In this document: positions 32,179 to 40,540 of the stretch, one piece after another
Numbering within the stretch: the stretch's first letter is position 1
Layout of the letters: each line of letters opens with the position of its first letter
From: Nocardia sp. BMG111209
GTDB lineage: Bacteria; Actinomycetota; Actinomycetes; Mycobacteriales; Mycobacteriaceae
Assembly: GCF_000381925.1 (NCBI RefSeq)
Contig: NZ_KB907310.1
Location: forward strand, 558,001 to 622,000
Length of the DNA stretch: 64,000 bases
Reading direction: 5' to 3'
The notes under the pieces: generated by a model
Told to the model about the DNA's origin: nothing
Database searches by the model: none
The model's input: the letters and a program-made list of their open reading frames with translations, nothing else
Translations under genes and position numbers: made by a program

Positions 32179-32826
32179 TCAGATGACCATGGGATCACCG
32201 AACACGGCGCCGGAGGCGTCGGTGTCCGGTGAGCTGACCGTGATCATGCTGTAGGGCCGGATCGTCAGCGGGCCGCCGCAGTGGTGTGCCCACAGATGGA
32301 AATCGTGGCTGACGACGGTGGCGGTCCGGTCCGGGGTCAGTGTCTTCGCATCGATGACGACATCCTTGATCTTGCCGGGCGAGATCGACAGGTCCAGGCC
32401 GATACCGGCCGCGATGCTCGGGCCGATCGAGGCCGCGACGCTCGGCGACACCAGATCCGGCGCCGCCGCCACCCCCGCGTTCGCCCCGAGCGACATCGTC
32501 ACCCCCGCGGTGGCGCTGAAGACCACGTCGATGTCGACCGCGCAGGCGATGAAGTATCCGGCCCGCAGTGTTCCCGTGCCGTCGCCGGAGACCCGGCCGT
32601 AGAAGCTGCCCTCCATGAATGCCTCCCGGTTGGTGGGCATGTTGTTCAGCGGTGCGATCGGATGGACGGCCGAGCCGGCGTGCCCGACCGTGTAGGTGAG
32701 TCCGTCCGTCGTGACATAGGTGTTCTCGTGGGGTGCGAACACCCCGGTATCCGCCGACGCCTCCGGTGCGCCGAGTACGAGGCCGACCGTGGTGGCGGCG
32801 ATCGCGATCGCGGACGTGATGTGCAT
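32179..32826 (-). CDS. MspA-family porin
   Basis: A 215-residue secreted protein: signal peptide MHITSAIAIAATTVGLVLG with cleavage near ASA-DT, then the MspA fold (YVTTDGLTYTVGHAGSAVH, GAGYFIACAVDID-like AGYFIACAVDID, GGPLTIRPYSMITV). MspA octamers form the outer-membrane pore of mycolic-acid bacteria, so this marks the host as having a mycomembrane. GGGAGGG lies seven bases before the ATG. It sits upstream of the PspC gene, same strand. Confidence 0.9.
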   Translation of the reverse strand: MHITSAIAIAATTVGLVLGAPEASADTGVFAPHENTYVTTDGLTYTVGHAGSAVHPIAPLNNMPTNREAFMEGSFYGRVSGDGTGTLRAGYFIACAVDIDVVFSATAGVTMSLGANAGVAAAPDLVSPSVAASIGPSIAAGIGLDLSISPGKIKDVVIDAKTLTPDRTATVVSHDFHLWAHHCGGPLTIRPYSMITVSSPDTDASGAVFGDPMVI

Positions 32827-33380
32827 GAATTTCCCTCCCCGTGGTGCGCGCCGACAGCGCGCGAACTGCGTCCCGCCCGGCGGTCGGAGACCTCCCCGGC
32901 GGCGGCGCGTCGCCCATCATCGCCGGGAAACCTGAATGCCCGCCAATGGTTTCCTTGCGATGGTCCGGTCGAATAGCTGTGCGGGACAACCGCTTCGAAC
33001 GGTGGCGACGAGCCGGATCAATCCTGACCCGCTGCCACGACCGTCCGGGGCGGCCCGGATCCGAATCCGGTCGTCGCTGCCGGTCACCGGGCCGCGGGCA
33101 GTTTTCCGGTCCGGTGCCCCCTGATGCAGTGGATCCGGTTGCCGCCGTCCGGTCCGGACACTGAGCGCCGTCCGGTCCGGACACTGGGCGCCGTCCCGGT
33201 CCGGACAGTGAGCGTCGTTCGACCCTGGACACTCGAGCGCCGTCCGGCCCGTGCGACTGGACGGCGTCCGGCGTGGGTGGTCCGGACGCCGGGATGCCGT
33301 CCGGACCGCCGCATCCCCGAGGGCGGAATCGGGGTTGTTCCCGATGGTCGCCGTCGGGGGTCCGTGCCAGTATCGAAGGC
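32827..33380. other. 554-bp divergent gap with repeats
   Basis: Between the porin and the PspC kinase. No gene is seen; the right half holds the tandem repeat at 33144-33287, and the left half has nothing recognisable. Confidence 0.5.
33144..33287. repeat. ~24-bp tandem repeat, six units
   Basis: Units begin at 33144, 33167, 33190, 33214, 33239 and 33263; the first two, GCCGTCCGGTCCGGACACTG(A/G)GC, differ by one base and later ones drift. The core TCCGGTCCGGA is itself nearly palindromic. Confidence 0.8.
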
Positions 33381-34655
33381 ATGTTGCCGGTGACGCCCAC
33401 CCTCGATGCGCACGGCGCCGCGCCCGTGCCGCCGCCGCGGCTGGTGCGCCGGTCCGGGGGCCGGGTGATCGGTGGCGTGGCCGGTGGTATCGCCGATCAC
33501 CTCGGCATCGACGTGTTCAAGGTGCGGATGGCGTTCGTCCTGCTGTCCGCGCTGATGGGGGCGGGCATCGTCGCCTACGGACTGCTGTGGATCTTCACCT
33601 CGGCCGGTGCGGACGCACCCCCGCCGACGGCGTCCGAGCGGCGGCAGGCGGTCGGGCTGGTGCTGCTCGGACTGGCGCTCGCGGTATCGATGTCGTGGCT
33701 GTTCAACGGCACCGCGGCCCATGTGGTGGGGCCGATCGTGGTGGTCGCGGTCGGCGCCGCGCTGGTGTGGCGCGAATTCGACGCCGAGGGGCCGCGCTCG
33801 ATGTTCGGGCTGCCCGCCAAGCCCGGCGTCCTGACCTGGACGCGCATCCTGTCCGGGGCCACGCTGATCGTGGTCGGGCTGAGCGTGGTGGTGCTGGCCC
33901 GGATCAATCTCAGCTCGCTGGGGTCGGCGCTGATCGCGGTCGGCGTCACGCTGGTCGGGGTCGGTCTGCTGACGGTGCCGCTGTGGCTGCGCCTGATGCG
34001 CGCGCTCAACTCCGAGCGCGCCGCCCGCATCCGCAACGAGGAGCGCGAGGAGATCGCCTCCCACCTGCACGATTCCGTCCTGCAGACCCTCGCGTTGATC
34101 CAGCGGCAGGCCGGCGACCCGCAGGAGGTCACGCGGTTGGCCCGTAGCCAGGAGCGGGAGCTGCGCAAATGGCTGTTCGAGGATTCGATGCCGGCCGAGT
34201 CGAGCCTCGCCGCCGCGCTGCGCACCATCGCCGGTGAGGTCGAGGATCAGCACGGCGTGAAGGTCACCCCGGTGACCGTCGGCGACGTCTCGATGGATCC
34301 GGGCGACACCGGATTCGGCCTGCCCAAGGAACATTTCACCGCCCTGCTCGGCGCCACCCGCGAGGCCCTGGTGAACGCGGCCAAACATGCCGGGGTGCCC
34401 ACCATCGACCTGTTCGCGGAGGTGGAGCCGGAACAGGTGAGCATCTTCGTGCGCGACCGCGGCACCGGTTTCGATCTCGCGGCCGTCCCCGCCGACCGCC
34501 GGGGCGTCGCCAAGTCCATCCGGGCCCGGATCGAGCGCCGCGGCGGGTCGGTCGACATCCGGTCCACACCCGGTCGCGGCACCGAGGTCCGGATCACTTT
34601 GCCGCGCAGCGACTCCGAGGACCGCACCGAGGCGGCCGAGGCGGAGCAGGGGTGA
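33381..34655 (+). CDS. PspC-fused sensor histidine kinase
   Basis: A 424-residue kinase. An N-terminal PspC domain (RVIGGVAGGIADHLGID) and about five membrane helices lead to a HisKA_3-type dimerisation domain with the phospho-acceptor in SHLHDSVLQTLALIQ. The ATPase domain has the N box ALVNAAKHAG and G box VRDRGTGFD. It senses the envelope, probably through the PspC part, and phosphorylates the regulator encoded 110 bp downstream. ATG 33381 follows GAAGG. The pairing resembles the LiaSR/PspC systems of actinobacteria. Confidence 0.9.
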   Translation: MLPVTPTLDAHGAAPVPPPRLVRRSGGRVIGGVAGGIADHLGIDVFKVRMAFVLLSALMGAGIVAYGLLWIFTSAGADAPPPTASERRQAVGLVLLGLALAVSMSWLFNGTAAHVVGPIVVVAVGAALVWREFDAEGPRSMFGLPAKPGVLTWTRILSGATLIVVGLSVVVLARINLSSLGSALIAVGVTLVGVGLLTVPLWLRLMRALNSERAARIRNEEREEIASHLHDSVLQTLALIQRQAGDPQEVTRLARSQERELRKWLFEDSMPAESSLAAALRTIAGEVEDQHGVKVTPVTVGDVSMDPGDTGFGLPKEHFTALLGATREALVNAAKHAGVPTIDLFAEVEPEQVSIFVRDRGTGFDLAAVPADRRGVAKSIRARIERRGGSVDIRSTPGRGTEVRITLPRSDSEDRTEAAEAEQG

Positions 34656-34765
34656 GCGGAGGCCGGTCCGCGCGGGGACCGGAGTCGGTAGGGTGAACCG
34701 GCCGAGGAGGTATCGGTCCCGGGAGCGAGCGGTCGCCGCCCGGGACCGTCGAGTGAGGGAGAACA

Positions 34766-35407
34766 GTGTCCATCCGGGTTTTTCTGGTCGACGACCACGC
34801 CGTGTTCCGGTCCGGGGTGCGGGCGGAGCTGAGCCGGGAAGCCGATATGGCGGTGGTCGGCGAGGCCGGCGGGGTGGGTGAGGCCGTCGCCGGGATCAAA
34901 TCGGCCCGTCCCGACGTGGTACTGCTCGACGTGCACATGCCCGACGGCGGCGGCGTGGCGGTGCTACAGGGCATCGACCCGGGCCCGGTGTGCCTGGCGC
35001 TCAGCGTGTCCGACGCCGCGGAGGACGTGATCGCGGTGATCCGCGCCGGCGCCCGCGGCTACGTCACCAAGACCATCTCCGGACCCGAACTGGCCGAGGG
35101 GATCCGCCGCGTCGCCGCCGGTGACGCGGTGTTCAGCCCTCGGTTGGCCGGATTCGTGCTGGACTCGTTCACCGGCCGCTCCCCGGTCCCGGAACCGCAG
35201 CTGGACCCCGAACTGGACTCGCTGACCCCGCGCGAACTCGAGGTGCTGCGCCTGCTGGCCCGCGGCTACACCTATCGCGAGATCGCCGAGGCCCTGTTCA
35301 TCTCGGTGAAGACCGTGGAGACGCACGCCTCCAACGTGCTGCGCAAGACCCAGCAGTCCAACCGCAACGCGCTAACCCGCTGGGCCCACCGCCGCCGCAT
35401 CGACTGA
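34766..35407 (+). CDS. LuxR/NarL-type response regulator
   Basis: A 213-residue regulator: receiver domain with acidic pair Asp9-Asp10, phospho-acceptor Asp55 (LLDVHMP) and GYVTKT lysine, then the LuxR HTH LTPRELEVLRLLARGYTYRE with AEALFISVKTVETHASNV. The GTG at 34766 follows GGGAG. It is the likely partner of the kinase just upstream and may control PspC and porin genes nearby; that last point is inference. Confidence 0.92.
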   Translation: MSIRVFLVDDHAVFRSGVRAELSREADMAVVGEAGGVGEAVAGIKSARPDVVLLDVHMPDGGGVAVLQGIDPGPVCLALSVSDAAEDVIAVIRAGARGYVTKTISGPELAEGIRRVAAGDAVFSPRLAGFVLDSFTGRSPVPEPQLDPELDSLTPRELEVLRLLARGYTYREIAEALFISVKTVETHASNVLRKTQQSNRNALTRWAHRRRID

Positions 35408-35430
35408 CGCGGGGAGCGGCTCGGACCCGC

Positions 35431-36585
35431 TTACAGCGCGACGAGCACCACGATGATGATCAGCAACCCGATCAGCAGTCCCACCGCGATGGCGAGCGGC
35501 CCGGCGTTCGGCCCGAGGCTGTCCAGCCCGATGCCGCCGCTCTTGGCGGGCTTGCGCTGTGCCGGATTCCGTTGCGGCGCGGGCGCACTCGGTGCGACCG
35601 CGCGCGGCGGACGCGGCAGCGGCGACGAATGCGGGCTGCGCAGCCCGGCGGCGGAGTTGCGCGCCGCCCACGCCGGGATCGTGCCGTCCTCGGTGCGGAT
35701 CGGCGCGCCGAGAATATAAGGCCCGGTGCCGGGCCCGAAGACCGCGGCGAGGATCTCGTTGCGCGCCTCGGCCATGGTCGGGCGGCGCTGCGGCGCCGGC
35801 TCCATCATGTGCAGCAGCACCTCGGTGAGCGGCCCGCTGCGGCTGGGCGGGATGATCTGCGCCATCGCGGCGCGGGTGACGATCACGTTCTGGTCCTCGT
35901 CGAACCCGTACGGCGTCTGCCCCTCCACCGCCGTGTAGAGCGTGGCGCCGAGCGAGTACACGTCGCTGGCGGCGGTCGGCTGCGCCCCGCGCGCGACCTC
36001 CGGCGGCATGTAGGCGGGGGTGCCGGTGATCATGTCCTCCTGCTCACCGGCCAGATCCCCGGCGCCGGCGGCGATACCGAAATCGGACAGCTTCGCCTTG
36101 CCCACCTCGCCGCCGCGGTCGGCGACCAGGATGTTGCCCGGCTTGATGTCGCGGTGGGTGATCCCGACGGCGTGCGCGGCGGCCAGGGCGTCGGCGACCT
36201 GCGCGCCGATCTGGGCCACCTCGACCGGCGGCAGCACCTCGACCAGGGCCAGTGCCTTCGCGACGCTGCGCGACGGCAGATACTCCATCACCAGCCAGGG
36301 TTCGCCGGCCTCGAGCACCACGTCGTACACGGCGATGGCGTGCTCGTGCGACAGCTTGGCCGCGACCCGGCCCTCGTGCACGATCCGGTTGCGGACCTCG
36401 TCGGCCTCGGCGTCGGTGAGCCCGGCGGTGGTGAGCACCTGCTTGATGGCGACGTCCCGGTTGAGCAGGCGATCGGTCGCCAGCCACACTGCCCCCATAC
36501 CACCACCGCCGAGCTTCGACTGGAGGCGGTAGCGCCCGGCGACGAGGTAGTCGGGGCCGACGATGGGACGAGCGCGTTCGGTCAC
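35431..36585 (-). CDS. membrane-anchored Ser/Thr protein kinase
   Basis: A 384-residue Hanks-type kinase. The Gly-rich loop is LGGGGMGAVW with Lys48 (VAIKQV), the catalytic loop is THRDIKPGN, the DFG is SDFGIA, and the APE equivalent is MPPEVA. A Pro/Arg-rich juxtamembrane segment precedes a C-terminal transmembrane helix (IAVGLLIGLLIIIVVLVAL) with no extracellular sensor. The GTG at 36585 is preferred to the upstream one. Substrates unknown. Confidence 0.88.
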   Translation of the reverse strand: MTERARPIVGPDYLVAGRYRLQSKLGGGGMGAVWLATDRLLNRDVAIKQVLTTAGLTDAEADEVRNRIVHEGRVAAKLSHEHAIAVYDVVLEAGEPWLVMEYLPSRSVAKALALVEVLPPVEVAQIGAQVADALAAAHAVGITHRDIKPGNILVADRGGEVGKAKLSDFGIAAGAGDLAGEQEDMITGTPAYMPPEVARGAQPTAASDVYSLGATLYTAVEGQTPYGFDEDQNVIVTRAAMAQIIPPSRSGPLTEVLLHMMEPAPQRRPTMAEARNEILAAVFGPGTGPYILGAPIRTEDGTIPAWAARNSAAGLRSPHSSPLPRPPRAVAPSAPAPQRNPAQRKPAKSGGIGLDSLGPNAGPLAIAVGLLIGLLIIIVVLVAL

Positions 36586-36696
36586 GGCGCGAGAATAGCC
36601 GAAAACCATCCTGACTGGCCCGGTTACCCGGAGTCGGCTTCCTCCCCCCAGGGCATCTTGACGCGCACCGACGTGGAGGTTCTACTGAGGGTGGTA

Positions 36697-36719
36697 TCGA
36701 ACGTACATTCGACTATGAT
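36697..36719 (+). promoter_or_regulatory. LexA (SOS) box and promoter of imuA'
   Basis: TCGAACGTACATTCGA (36697-36712) matches the actinobacterial SOS consensus TCGAAC-N4-GTTCGA with one mismatch. A -10 TATGAT follows directly at 36714-36719, so LexA would lie in the spacer between -35 and -10. Confidence 0.85.
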
Positions 36720-36792
36720 CGATAGCTGAACAGATGCTGGCGTTGGTCATCCGGCCCGTCCCGGTATTGCGGTGGAGTCCATTCGGTGAGAG

Positions 36793-37551
36793 ATGGGTGG
36801 TCGTTGGATGGGTTCGGCTGAGGAACGGAAACTGGAACGGCTCGAGGACCTGCGTCGCCGCATGGCCGCGATCCCCGCACGCGGCGCGGGTGCCGTAGCC
36901 CGCCCACCGGCCGCGCGGCCCGTCCGCCCCGAATCGCTGCCGGTGCCGTCCGCTCTGGTGGATCTGCTGCCCGACGGCGGCGTACCCCGCGGCTCGGTGG
37001 TCGCGTACACGGGTGCGAGCTCGTTGCTGGCCGGCCTGCTGGCCGCGGTGACCGGCAGCGGCGGCCATGCCGCGGCGATCGGCCTGCCCCGGCTGGGCCT
37101 GCTCGCGACGGCCGAGATGGGCGCACACCTGTCCCGGCTGTATGTGGTGCCCGACCCCGGCCCGGACCCGGTGGAGATTGCCTCCGTATTGCTGGACGGC
37201 CTGGACCTGGTCGTGCTCAACCTCGGCGGCCGCTCCGTCCCGGCCGCCCGTACCCGGGTACTAGCCGCCCGGGCCCGCAGCAAGGCGGCCACCCTCGTCG
37301 TGACCGGCGGCGCCTGGATCGGCCCCACTCTGCGCATCGCCACCGAGATCGACGGTTACGACGGTATCGGCCGCGGCACCGGCCGACTGCGGACCGTTCG
37401 CCTGAACGTCTGCGTGCGCGGCCGCGCCACCCCGCCCCGCACCGGCCGCCTGGCCCTGACCCCCCACGACGGCCGCGTCGAATGGCATGCCCCCGAACCG
37501 GATTCGACCTTCGCCCCACCCCCGGAGGTCGCCCACCATGCCGTCTCCTGA
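36793..37551 (+). CDS. imuA': ImuA' mutasome protein
   Basis: A 252-residue RecA/SulA-like protein that, in mycobacteria, works with ImuB and DnaE2 in SOS mutagenesis. PSALVDLLPDGGVPRGSVVA is the RecA-fold opening, but the phosphate loop is degenerate (YTGASSLLA), so ATP binding is doubtful. It lies 74 bp after the LexA promoter. ATG 36793 is chosen; ATG 36808 (MGSAEERK) is also possible. The Ala/Pro-rich C-terminus ends at 37551. Confidence 0.85.
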   Translation: MGGRWMGSAEERKLERLEDLRRRMAAIPARGAGAVARPPAARPVRPESLPVPSALVDLLPDGGVPRGSVVAYTGASSLLAGLLAAVTGSGGHAAAIGLPRLGLLATAEMGAHLSRLYVVPDPGPDPVEIASVLLDGLDLVVLNLGGRSVPAARTRVLAARARSKAATLVVTGGAWIGPTLRIATEIDGYDGIGRGTGRLRTVRLNVCVRGRATPPRTGRLALTPHDGRVEWHAPEPDSTFAPPPEVAHHAVS

Positions 37552-38174
37552 CCACGTCGGCCACATCGGCACGGCCGACCCGGGCCACACCGGTTGCGCC
37601 ACATGAGGCCGGCGAGCGCGGATCATGCGGGATACCGGACCCGAGCGAGCCGTCCGGCATGTACTGCCGGACATACAGGTGAACCGCACTGCGCGGGATG
37701 CGAAGCCGTCGCGGAATGCTGTGCCCGCCCGGCTCGTTCGCGAGGCCCGCGGGGCCGCACGGAGTATCCGGATCGAGATAGGTCGGCCGGATGTCCGAGG
37801 CGTGCCTGCGGCCACGCGAGCCGTTCACGCCACGCTGGGCGCACAGTGCGCACGGAATGCCTTGTCCGCCCGAGTTGTCCGCGCAGGCCACGCCTCAGAC
37901 AATCCGTCCGTGCCGTCCGTGCCGTCCGTGCCGTCCGTGCCGTCCGTGCCGTCCGTGCCGTCCGTGCCGTCCGTGCCGTGCGTGCCGTGCGGGTTGCCTG
38001 GCTGGTTGTGCGAGGTGTCTGGGTGCGCGAAGTGATGGAGCGCGCGAGTGTCTGGGGTGCACGAGTGTCTGAGGCGCGCGAAGTGATGAGGCGCGCAAAG
38101 TGTCCGGCGCGCGCAGAGCGTCCGAACATGGTGGCTCGCTTGGGGTCGCTGGGGTGTGTGGCCCGGGGGACGGG
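37552..38174. other. 623-bp low-complexity spacer between imuA' and imuB
   Basis: No gene is supported. The stretch holds a perfect 9-bp tandem repeat (listed) and, at about 38010-38120, a looser repeat of GCGCGCGAAGTGATG and GTGTCTG(A/G)GG elements. Open frames through it encode simple VPS or RAV repeats, as expected of a translated minisatellite. Confidence 0.65.
37904..37975. repeat. 9-bp minisatellite, eight perfect copies
   Basis: CCGTCCGTG repeated eight times without a mismatch, then decaying (CCGTG, CGTG) to about 37993. Since it has no drift, it is either recent or actively homogenised; copy number probably varies between strains. Confidence 0.95.
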
Positions 38175-40193
38175 ATGAGCGCGGCTCGGTCGCGGGCGGC
38201 GCGAGTGCTGGCGCTGTGGTGCCCGGACTGGCCCGCGGTCGCGGCGGCGGCCGTGGACGAGGTGCCGCCGACCCGGCCGGTGGTGGTGCTGCACGCCAAC
38301 CGGGTGGTCGCGGGAACGGCGACAGCACGGGCGGAAGGGGTGCGACGTGGCCTGACGCGGCGGGAAGCACAAGCGCGCTGCCCGGGATTGTATGTGGCAC
38401 AGGCAGATCCGGATCGGGACGCGCGATTGTTCGAGCCGGTGGTGGCGGCCGTGGCCGAGGTCGTGCCCGGGGTAGAGGTGCTGCGGCCCGGCCTGCTGGT
38501 GCTGGCCGCGCGCGGCGCCGCCCGATTCTTCGGATCCGAGGAGGCGGCGGCCGAACGGCTGGTCGACGCGGTCGCCGCCACCGGGGTGGAATGCGCGATC
38601 GGGATCGCCGACGAACTGTCCACCGCGGTGATCGCCGCCCGCCGCGCGACGATCGTGCCGCCGGGGGAGGGCGCCCGGTTCCTGGCGCCGCTGCCGGTGG
38701 CGGAACTGGCCGTGGAGCCGAGCCTCACCGCCCCGGAACGCGCCGATCTGGTGGATCTGCTGCACCGCCTGGGCTTGCGTCGTATCGGCGATTTCGCCAC
38801 GCTGAGCCCGGCCGAGGTCGGTTCCCGATTCGGCGCCGACGCGATCCGCGCCCACCGCTGTGCCCGCGCCGAATCGGAGCGCCCGCCCTCCGCGGCGCCA
38901 CCGGCGGTGGATCTGGCGGTGGAGTATCCCTGCGATCCGCCGATCGACCGGATCGATGCCGCCGCCTTCGCTGGCCGCCTGCTCGCAACTCGGCTGCACG
39001 AACGCCTCGCCGGCGCGTCAGTAGCCTGCACCAGGCTAATAGTATCGGCGGAAACCGCTGCCGGAGAACAACTTTCCCGAGTCTGGCGCTGCGCCGAGCC
39101 ACTCACCCCGGAGGGCACCGCGGACCGGGTGCGCTGGCAGCTGGATGGCTGGCTAACCCAGCGCGCCCTACGGGGAGTTCCGCCGGACGAGGAACCCGAT
39201 GGTGCGGTACACGGTCGCGGAGTGGCGCCGGGCGACCCCGGTGCAGACCCCTTCGCGCCGAGCGCTGCAGGCACACCGCACCGTGGTGGAGCGAGAGCAG
39301 CCGGAGCGGCCGAGGGTAAGAGCCGCGGCGGTGCGGAACCGGTCGGAGCGGCCTGGGATAAGGGTCGCGGTGGAGCGGGACCGGCTGAAGCCGCTGGGGA
39401 TAAGGGCCGCGAAGGCGCGAAACCGGCCGGAGTGGCCGAGGGCAAGGGTCGCGGCGGAGCTGGACCGGTCGGAGCGGCCGAGGACAAGAGCCGAAGTGGA
39501 GTGAGACCGGTTGGAGCGGCCGGGGGTCGTGGCGGTGCGGGACCGGTTGGAGCGGTCGGGGGTAAGGGTCGCGGTGGTGCGAGATCCACCGGAACACCGC
39601 CGCATCGGGGCGGGCCGCCTGCAGCCCCGATCACCGTGCTCCGACTGGAGCCGATCGAGGTCGTCACCACCGCCGCACTGCAGATGGGCCTGTGGGGCGA
39701 GGCCGGTGACAACGAGGAGCGTGCTCGGCGTGCCCTGGTCCGGGTGCAGGGATTACTCGGCGGGACCGCGGTGCAGGTCGGGGTGCTCAGCGGCGGCCGC
39801 GGCCCGGCCGAGCGCATCACCCTGATCGCTCTCGGCGACGAGCCGGCCCCCCGCACAGATCCGGATCTGCCCTGGCCGGGCCGGTTGCCCGAGCCCGCAC
39901 CCGCTGTGGTGCTGGTAGACCACCCCGGCGTCCGATTGGAGGCGGCCGACAGTTCCCCGGTGTGGGTGACCGACCGCGGCGATTTCACCGCCGTCCCGGC
40001 CCGGCTGTACTGGGGTCGCAAGCACTGGTCGGTGACCGGCTGGGCCGGCCCCTGGCTGCTGGACGAACAGTGGTGGGGCAGCACTCGCCCGGACTGTCTA
40101 GTCCGCGCTCAGGTCCTGCTCGACGACCGGGTGCGAACCCTGCTGCTGCTCGGTTACGACGGGACCTGGCATGTGGAGGGCCTCTACGAGTAA
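38175..40193 (+). CDS. imuB: ImuB, Y-family polymerase-like mutasome hub
   Basis: A 672-residue Y-family relative. It starts RVLALWCPDWPAVAA, lacking the acidic pair that holds catalytic metal, so it is presumably inactive, as known for ImuB; LHRLGLRRIGDFATL is the HhH-like thumb. A clamp-binding motif is probably QMGLWG, just after the insert. Residues about 377-472 are a tandem repeat linker not expected in the family; the C-terminal region (PVWVTDRGDFTAVPARL) should bind ImuA' and DnaE2. ATG 38175 follows GGGGGACGGG. Confidence 0.85.
   Translation: MSAARSRAARVLALWCPDWPAVAAAAVDEVPPTRPVVVLHANRVVAGTATARAEGVRRGLTRREAQARCPGLYVAQADPDRDARLFEPVVAAVAEVVPGVEVLRPGLLVLAARGAARFFGSEEAAAERLVDAVAATGVECAIGIADELSTAVIAARRATIVPPGEGARFLAPLPVAELAVEPSLTAPERADLVDLLHRLGLRRIGDFATLSPAEVGSRFGADAIRAHRCARAESERPPSAAPPAVDLAVEYPCDPPIDRIDAAAFAGRLLATRLHERLAGASVACTRLIVSAETAAGEQLSRVWRCAEPLTPEGTADRVRWQLDGWLTQRALRGVPPDEEPDGAVHGRGVAPGDPGADPFAPSAAGTPHRGGARAAGAAEGKSRGGAEPVGAAWDKGRGGAGPAEAAGDKGREGAKPAGVAEGKGRGGAGPVGAAEDKSRSGVRPVGAAGGRGGAGPVGAVGGKGRGGARSTGTPPHRGGPPAAPITVLRLEPIEVVTTAALQMGLWGEAGDNEERARRALVRVQGLLGGTAVQVGVLSGGRGPAERITLIALGDEPAPRTDPDLPWPGRLPEPAPAVVLVDHPGVRLEAADSSPVWVTDRGDFTAVPARLYWGRKHWSVTGWAGPWLLDEQWWGSTRPDCLVRAQVLLDDRVRTLLLLGYDGTWHVEGLYE
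39303..39590 (+). repeat. in-frame 42-bp tandem repeat inside imuB
   Basis: Seven units in the imuB frame at 39303, 39345, 39387, 39429, 39471, 39513 (36 bp) and 39549. Each encodes a version of GAAEGKGRGGAGPV, giving a basic, flexible, glycine-rich linker. All length changes keep the frame. Confidence 0.9.
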
Positions 40194-40255
40194 GGCGCCG
40201 GGTTCCCGTACCCGGCGGAACTCGCGTCCTCGGCCGGACAGGCATCGAGCCAGCT

Positions 40256-40446
40256 CTCCAGAATCCACCTGGTTGGCCGAGCCCCGAGCCCGCTCTCCGG
40301 AATCCACCTGGTTGGCCGGGCCTCGAGCTCGCCCTCCGGAATCCACCCGGTTGGCCGAGCCCCGAGTCGCCCTCCGGAATCACCTGGTTGGCAGGGCCTC
40401 GAGCTTGCCCTCCAGAACCCATCCGGTCGGCCGGGCCTCTAGCGTC
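40256..40446. repeat. 38/39-bp tandem repeat after imuB
   Basis: Five units starting at 40256, 40295, 40334, 40372 and 40410, each CTCC(G/A)GAATCCACCTGGTTGG and so on; the sixth begins at 40447 and is cut short. It fills most of the 347 bp between imuB and the next gene. No spacers separate the units, so it is not a CRISPR. Confidence 0.9.
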
Positions 40447-40540
40447 CTCCCAGAATTTCATACCGAGATTCTCAGAATAGTATTCTTGATCGAGGAGCGG
40501 CACCGGGTGACCGGTGCTGCCGCGGCGGACGGAGTTCGGT

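Noticed and set aside
37594..38178. A 194-codon ORF spanning the minisatellite
   Set aside because: It encodes RAV repeats generated by a 9-bp unit, has no ribosome site and no recognisable domain.
37904..40446. CRISPR array
   Set aside because: Repeats are head-to-tail with no unique spacers and there are no cas genes.
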